From: an uncultured Parabacteroides sp.
Lineage (GTDB): Bacteria > Bacteroidota > Bacteroidia > Bacteroidales > Tannerellaceae
Direction: 5' to 3'
Assembly: GCF_902493135.1 (NCBI RefSeq)
Contig: NZ_CABUOD010000011.1
Location: forward strand, 1 to 64,000
DNA: 64,000 nucleotides
Shown here: in pieces, positions 33,596 through 41,939 of the stretch
Layout: every line of letters begins with the position of its first letter
Position numbering within the stretch: position 1 is the first letter of the stretch
Program-made: the position numbers and the translations under genes
Notes under the pieces: generated by a model
Seen by the model: only the letters and a program-made list of their open reading frames with translations
What the model was told of the DNA's origin: nothing
Databases searched by the model: none

Positions 33596-33630
33596 TTTGT
33601 TTCATCCGGATGAAACTTTTTATACTTTTG
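33596..33630 (+). promoter_or_regulatory. Promoter with 18-bp perfect palindromic operator
   Basis: TTTG (33596-33599) and TACTTTTG (33623-33630) form a promoter with a 23-nt spacer. Within and touching it is GTTTCATCCGGATGAAAC (33599-33616), a perfect 18-bp palindrome. A dimeric regulator bound here would block or modulate polymerase. The regulator is unknown. Confidence 0.55.
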
Positions 33631-33656
33631 CGTCGTTCTTAAAAATGAAATAAAAA

Positions 33657-35189
33657 ATGGAACACACTCCTAAGATTAACAAAGTAGAGGTCCGTACTTT
33701 GCAGATGGCGGACTACCGACAATTATCCCAATCTTTTACAAGAGTTTATTCAGACGGCTCGGATGTGTTTTGGACACGTGAGCAAATCAAGAAGTTAATC
33801 ACCATTTTCCCGGAAGGGCAGGTGGTTACGGTTGTGGACGATAAGATCGTGGGCTGCGCCTTGTCTATCATCGTTGATTACGACAAGGTGAAGAACGACC
33901 ATACCTACGCTTTCGTCACCGGAAACGAGACTTTCAATACGCATAACCCGAAAGGCAATATCCTCTATGGCATCGAAGTTTTTATCCATCCCGATTATCG
34001 GGGGTTGCGCTTGGCGCGGCGTATGTATGATTACCGGAAGGAATTGTGCGAAAGCTTGAACTTGAAAGCGATTATGTTTGGCGGACGTATTCCGAATTAT
34101 CATAAATATGCGGATACGATGCGCCCGAAGGAATATATCGATCAGGTTCGTAAAAGAGAAATTTATGATCCGGTACTGACTTTCCAGATATCGAACGATT
34201 TCCACGTTCGCAAGGTGATGACGAATTACTTGCCGAACGACGAGGAATCCAAACATTATGCAACCCTGCTGCAATGGGACAATATCTATTACCAGCCGAC
34301 TCCGGAAATCGTTTCGACCAAGACGACCGTCCGCGTCGGTCTTGTCCAGTGGCAGATGCGACCTTACAAGGGGCTCGACGACGTGTTCGAGCAGGTGGAG
34401 TTTTTCGTGGATGCCGTGTCTGACTATAAGAGTGACTTCATCCTTTTCCCCGAATACTTCAATGCCCCTCTGATGGCCAAGTTCAACCACATGAGCGAGT
34501 CGGAGGCGATCCGCGAGCTGGCGAAATATACGGACGAGATGCTGAACCGCTTCATCAACCTGGCGATCAGCTACAACATCAATATCATTACCGGGAGCAT
34601 GCCGTTGATCAAGGACGACGGGTTGTACAACGTCGGTTTCCTTTGTCGCCGCGACGGCAGTTATGAGACGTACGAGAAAGTGCATATCACGCCCGATGAA
34701 GCGAAGAGCTGGGGACTTTCCGGCGGCAAGATGGTGCAGACTTTCGAAACGGACTGTGCCAAGATCGGTGTCCTGATCTGCTACGATGTCGAATTTCCGG
34801 AACTGTCGCGTATCATGGCGGACCAGGGGATGCAGATCCTGTTTGTGCCCTTTCTGACCGATACGCAGAACGCCTATTCGCGTGTCCGTGTTTGTGCGCA
34901 GGCACGTGCGATCGAAAACGAATGCTTTGTCGTCATTGCCGGTAGTGTCGGCAACTTGCCCCGCGTCCATAACATGGATATCCAGTATGCGCAGTCCGGT
35001 GTCTTCACCCCGTGTGATTTTGCTTTCCCGACAGACGGGAAAAGGGCGGAGGCGACCCCGAATACGGAAATGATCTTGGTGTCGGATGTGGATCTCGATT
35101 TGCTGAACGAATTGCACACGTACGGAAGTGTCCGCAACTTGAAAGACCGCCGGCATGACCTGTATGAAGTGAAGATGAAGCGGAAGTAG
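33657..35189 (+). CDS. GNAT acetyltransferase - carbon-nitrogen hydrolase fusion
   Basis: 510 residues. Residues about 10-200 form a GNAT N-acetyltransferase domain (acetyl-CoA loop region YRGLRLARRMYDYR). Residues about 225-500 are a nitrilase-superfamily amidohydrolase with the complete Glu-Lys-Cys triad: Glu in FILFPEYFNAP, Lys in YEKVHITPDE, Cys in GVLICYDVEFPE. This two-domain arrangement is known across bacteria. The natural substrate is not established; an amide or N-acyl compound is likely. It is cytosolic. Regulation through the palindrome in its promoter is likely. It is possibly unlinked in transcription to kamA, 160 nt on, which has its own promoter. Confidence 0.92.
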   Translation: MEHTPKINKVEVRTLQMADYRQLSQSFTRVYSDGSDVFWTREQIKKLITIFPEGQVVTVVDDKIVGCALSIIVDYDKVKNDHTYAFVTGNETFNTHNPKGNILYGIEVFIHPDYRGLRLARRMYDYRKELCESLNLKAIMFGGRIPNYHKYADTMRPKEYIDQVRKREIYDPVLTFQISNDFHVRKVMTNYLPNDEESKHYATLLQWDNIYYQPTPEIVSTKTTVRVGLVQWQMRPYKGLDDVFEQVEFFVDAVSDYKSDFILFPEYFNAPLMAKFNHMSESEAIRELAKYTDEMLNRFINLAISYNINIITGSMPLIKDDGLYNVGFLCRRDGSYETYEKVHITPDEAKSWGLSGGKMVQTFETDCAKIGVLICYDVEFPELSRIMADQGMQILFVPFLTDTQNAYSRVRVCAQARAIENECFVVIAGSVGNLPRVHNMDIQYAQSGVFTPCDFAFPTDGKRAEATPNTEMILVSDVDLDLLNELHTYGSVRNLKDRRHDLYEVKMKRK

Positions 35190-35271
35190 CAGAAAGGTGG
35201 CGAATAGGTGCCGCTCTTGTCATTTTGTTGTGATTCGCAAGACTTTTAAGATGTTTTATAAGTAGCACGCT

Positions 35272-35301
35272 TTTGATGGTGGGAGAAAAATGTTATATTT
35301 G
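35272..35301 (+). promoter_or_regulatory. Promoter of the kamA-family gene
   Basis: TTTG (35272-35275) and TATATTTG (35294-35301), 18-nt spacing. The ATG follows at 35357. Confidence 0.6.
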
Positions 35302-35356
35302 TAGACAAATGACTTCAAAATAACATTCAATAATCCTTCCTAAAAAGTATTTGCTT

Positions 35357-37468
35357 ATGATTAAAAGAAGATTACTATCGTACGACATTCCGCAATTGAC
35401 AAAAGCATTTAAAAAAGATTTTCCCCAACTGGCAACGATGGCGGAAGAGAGTGAGAGCGCAGCGCTTTTTAAAGAAGCCTTGCGCTCTTTCGTTTCTTCC
35501 CGCATCGACAGGACGGTTGGCGGGAGCAATATGGGAAATGCCGTGGCGAAGCGTATTCTTCTGTTGATCGAACATGACGACACGACGGTCTCCGAGCTTT
35601 CGACAGGCGAGGAGATACCGGTACGGACGATTACCTGCCTGTGGCAGTTCCTGGCCGGGAAGCTGGAGGAAGATGTTTCGCCGGACTTCTTTATCGACCT
35701 GTACCGGCAATTCGAATTGCTGGAGAAGCCGGAGGAGATCGTTCCGGACCGTTCGCTTGTCAAACGGCAGATGAACCGTTGGCCGACCGGACTGGACGAG
35801 GAGGTGATGGCAATCCGCCGTTCCAACAAGGAGCGGATCATTGCCGGGCTGATACGCAAGATCGAACGGCGCCACGCCCCGACCTCCCGCTTCCAGTTTA
35901 CGGAAGGGATGAGCTATGCCGAGAAATACATCAAAGTGCAGGAATGGTGGAATACCGGCCGTTTCCATCTTGCGATGGCTTTCAAAAGCCCGACGGAACT
36001 GAACTATTTCCTTGGCGGTTCCCTGTCGGCTGGAACGATGGATCTGTTGGCACGTGCCCGTAAGAAAGGCATGCCGTTCTTTGTGACTCCTTACTACCTT
36101 TCCCTGCTGAACACGAATACAAGCGGATATGACGACGCTGCCATCCGCTCTTATATCCTTTATTCGGAAGAATTGGTCGATACATACGGCCGGATCAAGG
36201 CGTGGGAGAAAGAAGACATTGTCGTGGCCGGACAGCCGAATGCCGCCGGGTGGTTGTTGCCGGAAGGGCACAACATACACCGCCGGTATCCGGAGGTGGC
36301 GATCCTGATCCCCGATTCGATGGGGCGTGCCTGTGGCGGGCTATGCGCTTCTTGCCAACGGATGTACGATTTCCAGAGCGAACGCTTGAATTTTGATTTC
36401 GAATCCCTGAAACCGAAGGAAACATGGGATAAGAAACTGCGCCGGTTGATGCGCTATTTCGAAGAAGACGCACAGCTCAGGGATATCCTGATCACCGGTG
36501 GCGACGCGTTGATGAGCCAGAACGCGACGCTCCGCAACATACTCGATGCCGTCTACAAGATGGCGGTACGGAAACGGAAAGCCAACGAGGACCGGCCCGA
36601 AGGAGAGAAGTACGCCGAACTGCAACGGGTCCGCCTGGGTTCGCGCCTGCTTGCCTACCTGCCTCTGAGGATCACGGACGAACTGGTCGGTATCTTGAGG
36701 GATTTCAAAGAAAAAGCTTCGCGCATCGGTGTCACGCAATTTATCGTCCAGACCCATTTCCAATCTCCGTTGGAGGTCACGCCGGAAGCGAAGAGGGCGA
36801 TCGAGGCGATCCTCTCCGCCGGATGGATCATCACCAACCAGTTGGTCTACACCGTTGCCGCTTCCCGGCGCGGGCATACGGCAAAGCTTCGGCAGACGTT
36901 GAATGCGATGGGAGTGGTGTGCTATTATACTTTTTCGGTCAAGGGTTTCCACGAGAACTATGCCGTGTTCACCCCCAACAGCCGCTCCTTGCAGGAACGG
37001 CGGGAGGAGAAAGTCTTCGGCCTTATTCCCAAAGAGAAGCAGAAGGAATTGTACCGGCTGATCCGCTATGAGCGGCCCTTAGGAAAGAAACTGTCCGGTT
37101 TCCTGAAAGAGAACCATCTCCTTTTTGCCGCTACCGACCGCAGTGTGTTGAACCTCCCGGCCATTGGCAAAAGCATGACGTTCCGGACGGTCGGCATGAC
37201 GGCCGAGGGTAAGCGCATCCTGAAATTCGACCACGACGCCGGACGCCGCCACAGCCCGATTATCGACCGGATGGGAGAGGTCTACATCGCCGAAAGCAAA
37301 TCCGTAGCTGCCTACCTGCGCCAGCTACAGGATATGGGCGAGGACGTGCGGGAGTATATCAGCATCTGGAACTATTCCGAAGGTGTGACCGAACCCCGTT
37401 TCAGTATTTACGAATATCCCGTTTATCCGTTTGATGTTACAGAAAAGATGACAAATCTTGAACTATAA
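35357..37468 (+). CDS. KamA-family radical SAM protein
   Basis: 703 residues from the ATG at 35357 (a TTG two codons earlier is less likely). The radical SAM cluster motif CGGLCASC gives Cys326, Cys330 and Cys333, in the CxxxCxxC form with KamA-like surroundings (GGDALMSQN, QTHFQSPLEVTPEA). This is the lysine 2,3-aminomutase superfamily, which rearranges amino groups using PLP and SAM. The protein is far longer than classical KamA (about 410-470 residues). An N-terminal 300-residue region precedes the radical SAM core and a long tail follows. The substrate of this long subgroup is unknown. The neighbouring DUF2148 and 318-residue genes have their own promoter. Confidence 0.87.
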   Translation: MIKRRLLSYDIPQLTKAFKKDFPQLATMAEESESAALFKEALRSFVSSRIDRTVGGSNMGNAVAKRILLLIEHDDTTVSELSTGEEIPVRTITCLWQFLAGKLEEDVSPDFFIDLYRQFELLEKPEEIVPDRSLVKRQMNRWPTGLDEEVMAIRRSNKERIIAGLIRKIERRHAPTSRFQFTEGMSYAEKYIKVQEWWNTGRFHLAMAFKSPTELNYFLGGSLSAGTMDLLARARKKGMPFFVTPYYLSLLNTNTSGYDDAAIRSYILYSEELVDTYGRIKAWEKEDIVVAGQPNAAGWLLPEGHNIHRRYPEVAILIPDSMGRACGGLCASCQRMYDFQSERLNFDFESLKPKETWDKKLRRLMRYFEEDAQLRDILITGGDALMSQNATLRNILDAVYKMAVRKRKANEDRPEGEKYAELQRVRLGSRLLAYLPLRITDELVGILRDFKEKASRIGVTQFIVQTHFQSPLEVTPEAKRAIEAILSAGWIITNQLVYTVAASRRGHTAKLRQTLNAMGVVCYYTFSVKGFHENYAVFTPNSRSLQERREEKVFGLIPKEKQKELYRLIRYERPLGKKLSGFLKENHLLFAATDRSVLNLPAIGKSMTFRTVGMTAEGKRILKFDHDAGRRHSPIIDRMGEVYIAESKSVAAYLRQLQDMGEDVREYISIWNYSEGVTEPRFSIYEYPVYPFDVTEKMTNLEL

Positions 37469-37489
37469 AACGAGTAATTATTATCTTTG
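37457..37489 (+). promoter_or_regulatory. Promoter of the DUF2148 gene
   Basis: CTTG (37457-37460) and TATCTTTG (37482-37489) with 21-nt spacing. The -33 part overlaps the kamA 3' end. The ATG is at 37512. Confidence 0.6.
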
Positions 37490-37511
37490 TTCGTGCTAAA
37501 CCAATATTAAA

Positions 37512-38045
37512 ATGATACAGAACGAAAGAGAAATACGACACGAGCATGTGTTACAGGCTGTTCGTCAGATGATGACAGCCGCCCGGACAGCCCCGAAAGG
37601 AAAAGGGATCGATATTATAGAAGTGGCGATGGTGACGGACGAAGATATCAAACGTCTTTCCGAGGAGCTTGTCGTCCTGTCCGGTGAAACCGGTTTGAAA
37701 TTCTTTCTACGCGATGCCGACAATATCCTTCAGGCCGAAGCCGTCATGATTGCCGGTACGCGTCAGCAGGTGCAGGGTTTGAATTGTGCGCACTGCGGGT
37801 TCCCGACCTGCGTGGAGAAGCCGGAAGCCGTTCCCTGCGCGATCAATTCGGTGGACTTGGGCATTGCGATCGGTTCGGCCTGTGCCACGGCATCGGATTG
37901 GCGCCTGGACACGCGCGTGATGTTCAGCGCCGGTCTGGCTGCTCAGCGTTTGGGGATGCTGGGCGACTGCAAATGCGTGATGGCGATTCCGGTGAGCGCG
38001 TCCTCCAAGAACCCGTTCTTCGATCGAAAACCCAAAACAGAGTAA
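37512..38045 (+). CDS. DUF2148 ferredoxin-like domain protein
   Basis: 177 residues. The diagnostic segment is GLNCAHCGFPTC with further cysteines (VPCAIN, CATAS, CKCVM), suggesting an iron-sulfur or metal site. Such DUF2148 proteins are found in anaerobes; their function is unknown. It ends 3 nt before the next gene, so the two are one unit and probably act together. It is cytosolic, with no membrane segment. Confidence 0.82.
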   Translation: MIQNEREIRHEHVLQAVRQMMTAARTAPKGKGIDIIEVAMVTDEDIKRLSEELVVLSGETGLKFFLRDADNILQAEAVMIAGTRQQVQGLNCAHCGFPTCVEKPEAVPCAINSVDLGIAIGSACATASDWRLDTRVMFSAGLAAQRLGMLGDCKCVMAIPVSASSKNPFFDRKPKTE

Positions 38046-38048
38046 GTC

Positions 38049-39005
38049 ATGATAAAGTTTGATAACAAACTCGAACTGCGATACTACTTCAATGATAAGT
38101 CCAACTACATGGATGCCCTGATCAAACACCGTTCGGAGAAGGAGGTGCTCTCGCTTCTCAGGACCTTGGCAGACATGCTGGACATCAAGATGACTATTTA
38201 CTGCGAGTCGTTTGCCCAGCAGGAGGGATTCCGTGAAATCTGGTCGGTGGCAGGTGAGAACAGCCGCCTGATCTCCGTCCTTCTCAACCTGTTTATGCAA
38301 GTGTGGACGCGTCCGTCCCTTTTGGTCGGCGGACAGCCGGTAGTGGACCGTTCGGCGGCCGACGAGGAAAAGATGCAGCGCGAAATCGCCTTGTTGCGCA
38401 GTAACCTGAGAAAGAAAGCGCCCGGCATTACGGTGACGCGTGAATTGGTGGGACTGCTCAGCGCCTCGCCCCGTTTCTGCAAATGCAAATCGAATTTTTA
38501 CGAAGCCGTACGCGGCTATCCGAAGGTGACGAAGTTCACCCTCCGCGAACTGAACGCCGGCAACCGCAGCCGTTCCGGATCGTTGGAAGTCAAGCGCGAA
38601 CAGTTCGACTATTATATCCTCCGTTCCGACGAATTACCCCCTGTCAAGGATCAGAAAGCGACGATAGAGATCATCTCGCCTGTGCTGAAAGACGCCCGTT
38701 ACCGTTGGAAGGGCATCTACAACAAAGGGGGCGAGACGATCGACTTTTACATGTGCGATGAAGACTTCAAGAAAGACATGTTCGATGAAAAGATCGTTTT
38801 CAAGAGCGGCATGTGCATCGACTGTGTGCTGGATATCCAACGGAAGATGAGCGAACTGGGTGAAGTGGTCAACATCAGCTATACGGTCGAAACCGTGATC
38901 CGTACCCGTTTCGACAAGATGGAAATCATCACGCCGCAGGGCAAACGCCATCTACGAAAGTTAGAAGCAGAGAAAAAGCAGTTGACGCTCGATCTTTTCG
39001 GGTGA
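38049..39005 (+). CDS. Conserved 318-residue protein, function unknown
   Basis: Cytosolic, helix-rich N-terminal part (about 1-130, including a REIALLRSNLRKK helix). A C-terminal alpha/beta part contains FCKCKSN and GMCIDCVLD cysteine pairs that could bind metal. I recognise no family or catalytic motif. It is co-transcribed with the DUF2148 gene. A hairpin (39031-39051) follows before radA. The link to DUF2148 suggests it may be its partner, but this is inference from position alone. Confidence 0.75.
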   Translation: MIKFDNKLELRYYFNDKSNYMDALIKHRSEKEVLSLLRTLADMLDIKMTIYCESFAQQEGFREIWSVAGENSRLISVLLNLFMQVWTRPSLLVGGQPVVDRSAADEEKMQREIALLRSNLRKKAPGITVTRELVGLLSASPRFCKCKSNFYEAVRGYPKVTKFTLRELNAGNRSRSGSLEVKREQFDYYILRSDELPPVKDQKATIEIISPVLKDARYRWKGIYNKGGETIDFYMCDEDFKKDMFDEKIVFKSGMCIDCVLDIQRKMSELGEVVNISYTVETVIRTRFDKMEIITPQGKRHLRKLEAEKKQLTLDLFG

Positions 39006-39030
39006 TAAATATTCGTTGACACATACACCG

Positions 39031-39051
39031 AAAGGCTCTTTTGAGAGCTTT
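39031..39051 (+). terminator. Weak hairpin before radA
   Basis: AAAGGCTCT pairs with AGAGC-TTT around TTTG. The stem is short with no long T-run, so it may only partly separate radA from the unit upstream. Confidence 0.3.
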
Positions 39052-39091
39052 ACGGCTCCATTGTGTTGAGACAATTAATAAAAAGAGAGGT

Positions 39092-40471
39092 ATGGCTAAG
39101 ACAAAAACAGTATATGTCTGCTCCAACTGTGGGGCCGATTCCCCGAAATGGATCGGGAAATGTCCTTCGTGCGGGGAGTGGAACACGTATGTCGAAGAGG
39201 TCGTGGCAAAGGAATCGGCGGGAAAGCGTGCCGCAGCGGGATTTATCCGTCCTGACGGGGCAGGCCCTGTGCGTCCCGTCCTGCTTCGTGACATTACTTC
39301 CGAAGAGGAGACGCGCATCGACCTCGGCGACCAGGAGCTGAACCGTGTCCTCGGTGGCGGCTTGGTGAAAGGATCGCTGGTCCTGATCGGCGGCGAGCCG
39401 GGAATCGGGAAGTCTACTCTTGTCCTGCAAACCGTCTTGGGGTTGAAAGGGCTTCGTACGCTTTACGTCTCCGGCGAAGAGAGCAGCCGTCAGTTGAAAC
39501 TTCGTGCCGACCGCATCGCGCATGAGAATCCGGACTGCTTCATCCTCTGCGAGACCAATCTCGAACAGATATTTGTCCAGACCAAGAACGTACAGCCCGA
39601 CCTCTTGATCATCGACTCGATACAAACCATTTATACCGAGCTTGTCGAGTCTTCCCCCGGAAGCGTCTCGCAGGTGCGCGAGTGCAGTGCGGCGATCCTG
39701 AAATATGCGAAGGAGAGCGGTACTCCCGTCCTCCTGATCGGCCATATCAATAAGGAAGGGAGCATTGCCGGGCCGAAGGTGCTTGAACATATCGTCGATA
39801 CCGTCCTCCAGTTCGAAGGCGACCAACATTATATGTACCGCATCCTCCGAAGCATCAAGAACCGTTTCGGAAGTACGGCTGAATTGGGTATCTACGAGAT
39901 GCGCCAGGACGGCCTCCGCGAAGTCAGCAACCCTTCCGAACTGCTGTTGACACAGAACCATGAGGGATTGAGTGGCGTGGCGATCGCGGCGGCGATCGAG
40001 GGCATCCGTCCTTTCCTGATCGAGACGCAGGCGCTGGTAAGTTCCGCCGTCTACGGGACGCCCCAGCGCAGCGCGACGGGTTTCGACCTGAGGCGTATGA
40101 ACATGCTGCTCGCGGTGCTCGAAAAGCGTGCCGGGTTCAAGCTGGTCCAGAAAGATGTCTTTTTGAATATTGCCGGCGGACTGAAGGTGAATGATCCGGC
40201 GATCGATCTGGCGGTGATCAGTGCGGTTCTTTCTTCGAGCCTCGACATTTCGATCGAGCCGGGTATCTGCATGTGCGGCGAGGTGGGGCTTTCGGGCGAG
40301 ATCCGTCCGGTGAACCGCATCGAGCAGCGCATCCTGGAAGCGGAAAAATTAGGTTTCTCGCGCATTATCATCCCGCACAATAACCTGAAAGGCTTCGACA
40401 CGTCCAAGTGCAAGATGCAAATCGTGCAAGTGCGCAAGGTGGAAGAGGCTTTCCGGCAATTGTTCGGATAA
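39092..40471 (+). CDS. radA: DNA repair protein RadA
   Basis: 459 residues from the ATG at 39092. The reading frame is open 51 nt further, but MAKTKTVYVCSNCG is the typical RadA start. A C4 zinc finger (CSNC...CPSC, about 11-31) leads into the RecA-like ATPase with Walker A GGEPGIGKST, the RadA-specific KNRFG motif (SIKNRFGSTAE), and a C-terminal Lon protease-like domain ending VEEAFRQLFG. RadA promotes branch migration in recombination and recovery of stalled forks. It probably has a transcript of its own, or read-through from the upstream unit. Confidence 0.95.
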   Translation: MAKTKTVYVCSNCGADSPKWIGKCPSCGEWNTYVEEVVAKESAGKRAAAGFIRPDGAGPVRPVLLRDITSEEETRIDLGDQELNRVLGGGLVKGSLVLIGGEPGIGKSTLVLQTVLGLKGLRTLYVSGEESSRQLKLRADRIAHENPDCFILCETNLEQIFVQTKNVQPDLLIIDSIQTIYTELVESSPGSVSQVRECSAAILKYAKESGTPVLLIGHINKEGSIAGPKVLEHIVDTVLQFEGDQHYMYRILRSIKNRFGSTAELGIYEMRQDGLREVSNPSELLLTQNHEGLSGVAIAAAIEGIRPFLIETQALVSSAVYGTPQRSATGFDLRRMNMLLAVLEKRAGFKLVQKDVFLNIAGGLKVNDPAIDLAVISAVLSSSLDISIEPGICMCGEVGLSGEIRPVNRIEQRILEAEKLGFSRIIIPHNNLKGFDTSKCKMQIVQVRKVEEAFRQLFG

Positions 40472-40477
40472 GTTTAT

Positions 40478-41230
40478 ATGTATATGAAAAAAAGTGTTGT
40501 TTATCTATTTGTGAGTGTTTTCTTCCTGTTTACAAGCTGTGAGTACCGGCTGGGGGAGAATTTTGTGGAAATGGAAAGGCATCCGGCCGATTCGGTTTTG
40601 ATGGATGTGTATTTGAATCTTTCCGAAGAATATGGAGGCGGGTATTATGTCGACAAAACCTGTCTGGCAAGTTTCACGGTTTATCCTTTTCCGGGATATA
40701 AAGTGGAGAAATGTGTGATCCGACTTGGCAAGATGGAGTGGGAGAGCGATGATTCCAGAGGTGATTTCTTCATAGATGTAGACCGGATCCCGAATGGGAC
40801 CTATGAGTTGACCTGTGAAGTGCAGGCCAGTACGAACAATGGTACTGTTGCCGGACAGGTGGGAGCCGGACATTATGTGGAAACGCGTGGCTGGCCTGTC
40901 AAGGTGAAAGCACGCAACGAGAGCGATCATCTTTTGGAATGCCGGATGACTGAAGAAGGCTATCCTGAAATATTCTGGGAAGTGGACGAGTCGCTTCGTG
41001 CCGGGTTTGACCATTATACGATAGAATATAATTACGATCATATGACTTATATCCGGAGAAGCCTGGATTTCGATCAACGTTCTTTTGTGGACAAGACTTA
41101 CGACGGTGTCGGTGGCACGTACACGGTCTATATTTATTTCAAAGATGAAACGATCCGCCCTTATTCCCTCGGCAAGGTCGTCTTGGAATTTCCCGATACG
41201 TTTAACCCTGAAAATAACCCGGAGAAATGA
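40478..41230 (+). CDS. Putative lipoprotein, function unknown
   Basis: 250 residues. Signal with lipobox FTSC (Cys about residue 21) predicts lipidation. The body is beta-rich and resembles a pair of immunoglobulin-like sandwich domains (VEKCVIRLGKMEWES; GGTYTVYIYF), without a catalytic motif. It overlaps the following gene by 4 nt (ATGA), so the two encode a coupled outer-membrane pair. No family was recognised. The codon for Met3 is an alternative start. Confidence 0.65.
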   Translation: MYMKKSVVYLFVSVFFLFTSCEYRLGENFVEMERHPADSVLMDVYLNLSEEYGGGYYVDKTCLASFTVYPFPGYKVEKCVIRLGKMEWESDDSRGDFFIDVDRIPNGTYELTCEVQASTNNGTVAGQVGAGHYVETRGWPVKVKARNESDHLLECRMTEEGYPEIFWEVDESLRAGFDHYTIEYNYDHMTYIRRSLDFDQRSFVDKTYDGVGGTYTVYIYFKDETIRPYSLGKVVLEFPDTFNPENNPEK

Positions 41231-41937
41231 AACGGACCTTTTTCTTAATCTGCCTCCTGTTCGCTTTCGTGCGGGTAGGACAGGCCCAGTCGTTGACAAT
41301 CGAGTATAACATCGGTCACGGCGCATACCGGATGTCCGATATGAAAGACCTGTTGAAAGCGGCAATACTTCCTGTGACCAATGCGCAGGTCACGGATAAC
41401 TTTCCCGGTTATATGACAGAGGAAACCCGTATCGGGATCGAATGGCGCAGCCATCAGGCAGGCGCTCTTTTCAACTATATGAATACGGCGGGGAAAAGAG
41501 GCGTGGCCGATTATTCCGGTTCATGCTACTACGAACTGCGTAATAAAGGATATAAACTCGGAGCTTTTTATCGTTTCCGTCTGGTGAAAGAAGAAATTAG
41601 TATCTTTACATTCGAACCGTATGTAGGGCTCTCGACGGGTGTCGTGCTGAACAAGGTGAACGAGGCGGACCGCCTGCTCGTCGAGTCTGATCCGGAAGCC
41701 GGATATCGGAAGGAAAATGCTTTTTCCGGCAGGAATTTCTTCGTGGAGCCTGCTTTCGGCATCAAGTTCGGCTTGTGCCGTTATGCCGCGTTGAACCTGA
41801 GCATCGCGTATGAATGGGATGCCGTGAAACAAGAACATTCGATTGAAAAGGCAGGGTCCCCGTCGAATTTCAAAGTGGACTGGAGCGGGTACAGGGCACA
41901 AGCCGGTTTGATTTTTTATTTGAATTTAAAGAAGTAA
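41227..41937 (+). CDS. Outer-membrane beta-barrel-like protein
   Basis: 236 residues. Signal peptide (ending GQAQ, residue 20). Alternating hydrophobic and aromatic strands (GAFYRFRLVKEE, EPYVGLSTG, RAQAGLIFYLNL) and a final strand ending LNLKK are typical of an 8-stranded OmpA/OmpW-like porin barrel. It is translationally coupled to the lipoprotein upstream and 2 nt from the FAD protein downstream. The likely role is an outer-membrane barrel with a lipoprotein partner; substrate unknown. Confidence 0.7.
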   Translation: MKRTFFLICLLFAFVRVGQAQSLTIEYNIGHGAYRMSDMKDLLKAAILPVTNAQVTDNFPGYMTEETRIGIEWRSHQAGALFNYMNTAGKRGVADYSGSCYYELRNKGYKLGAFYRFRLVKEEISIFTFEPYVGLSTGVVLNKVNEADRLLVESDPEAGYRKENAFSGRNFFVEPAFGIKFGLCRYAALNLSIAYEWDAVKQEHSIEKAGSPSNFKVDWSGYRAQAGLIFYLNLKK

Positions 41938-41939
41938 CG

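Noticed and set aside
33795..35156. 453-codon antisense frame over the GNAT-nitrilase gene
   Set aside because: The opposite frame has complete catalytic motifs; this one has none and follows from the codon usage of the real gene.
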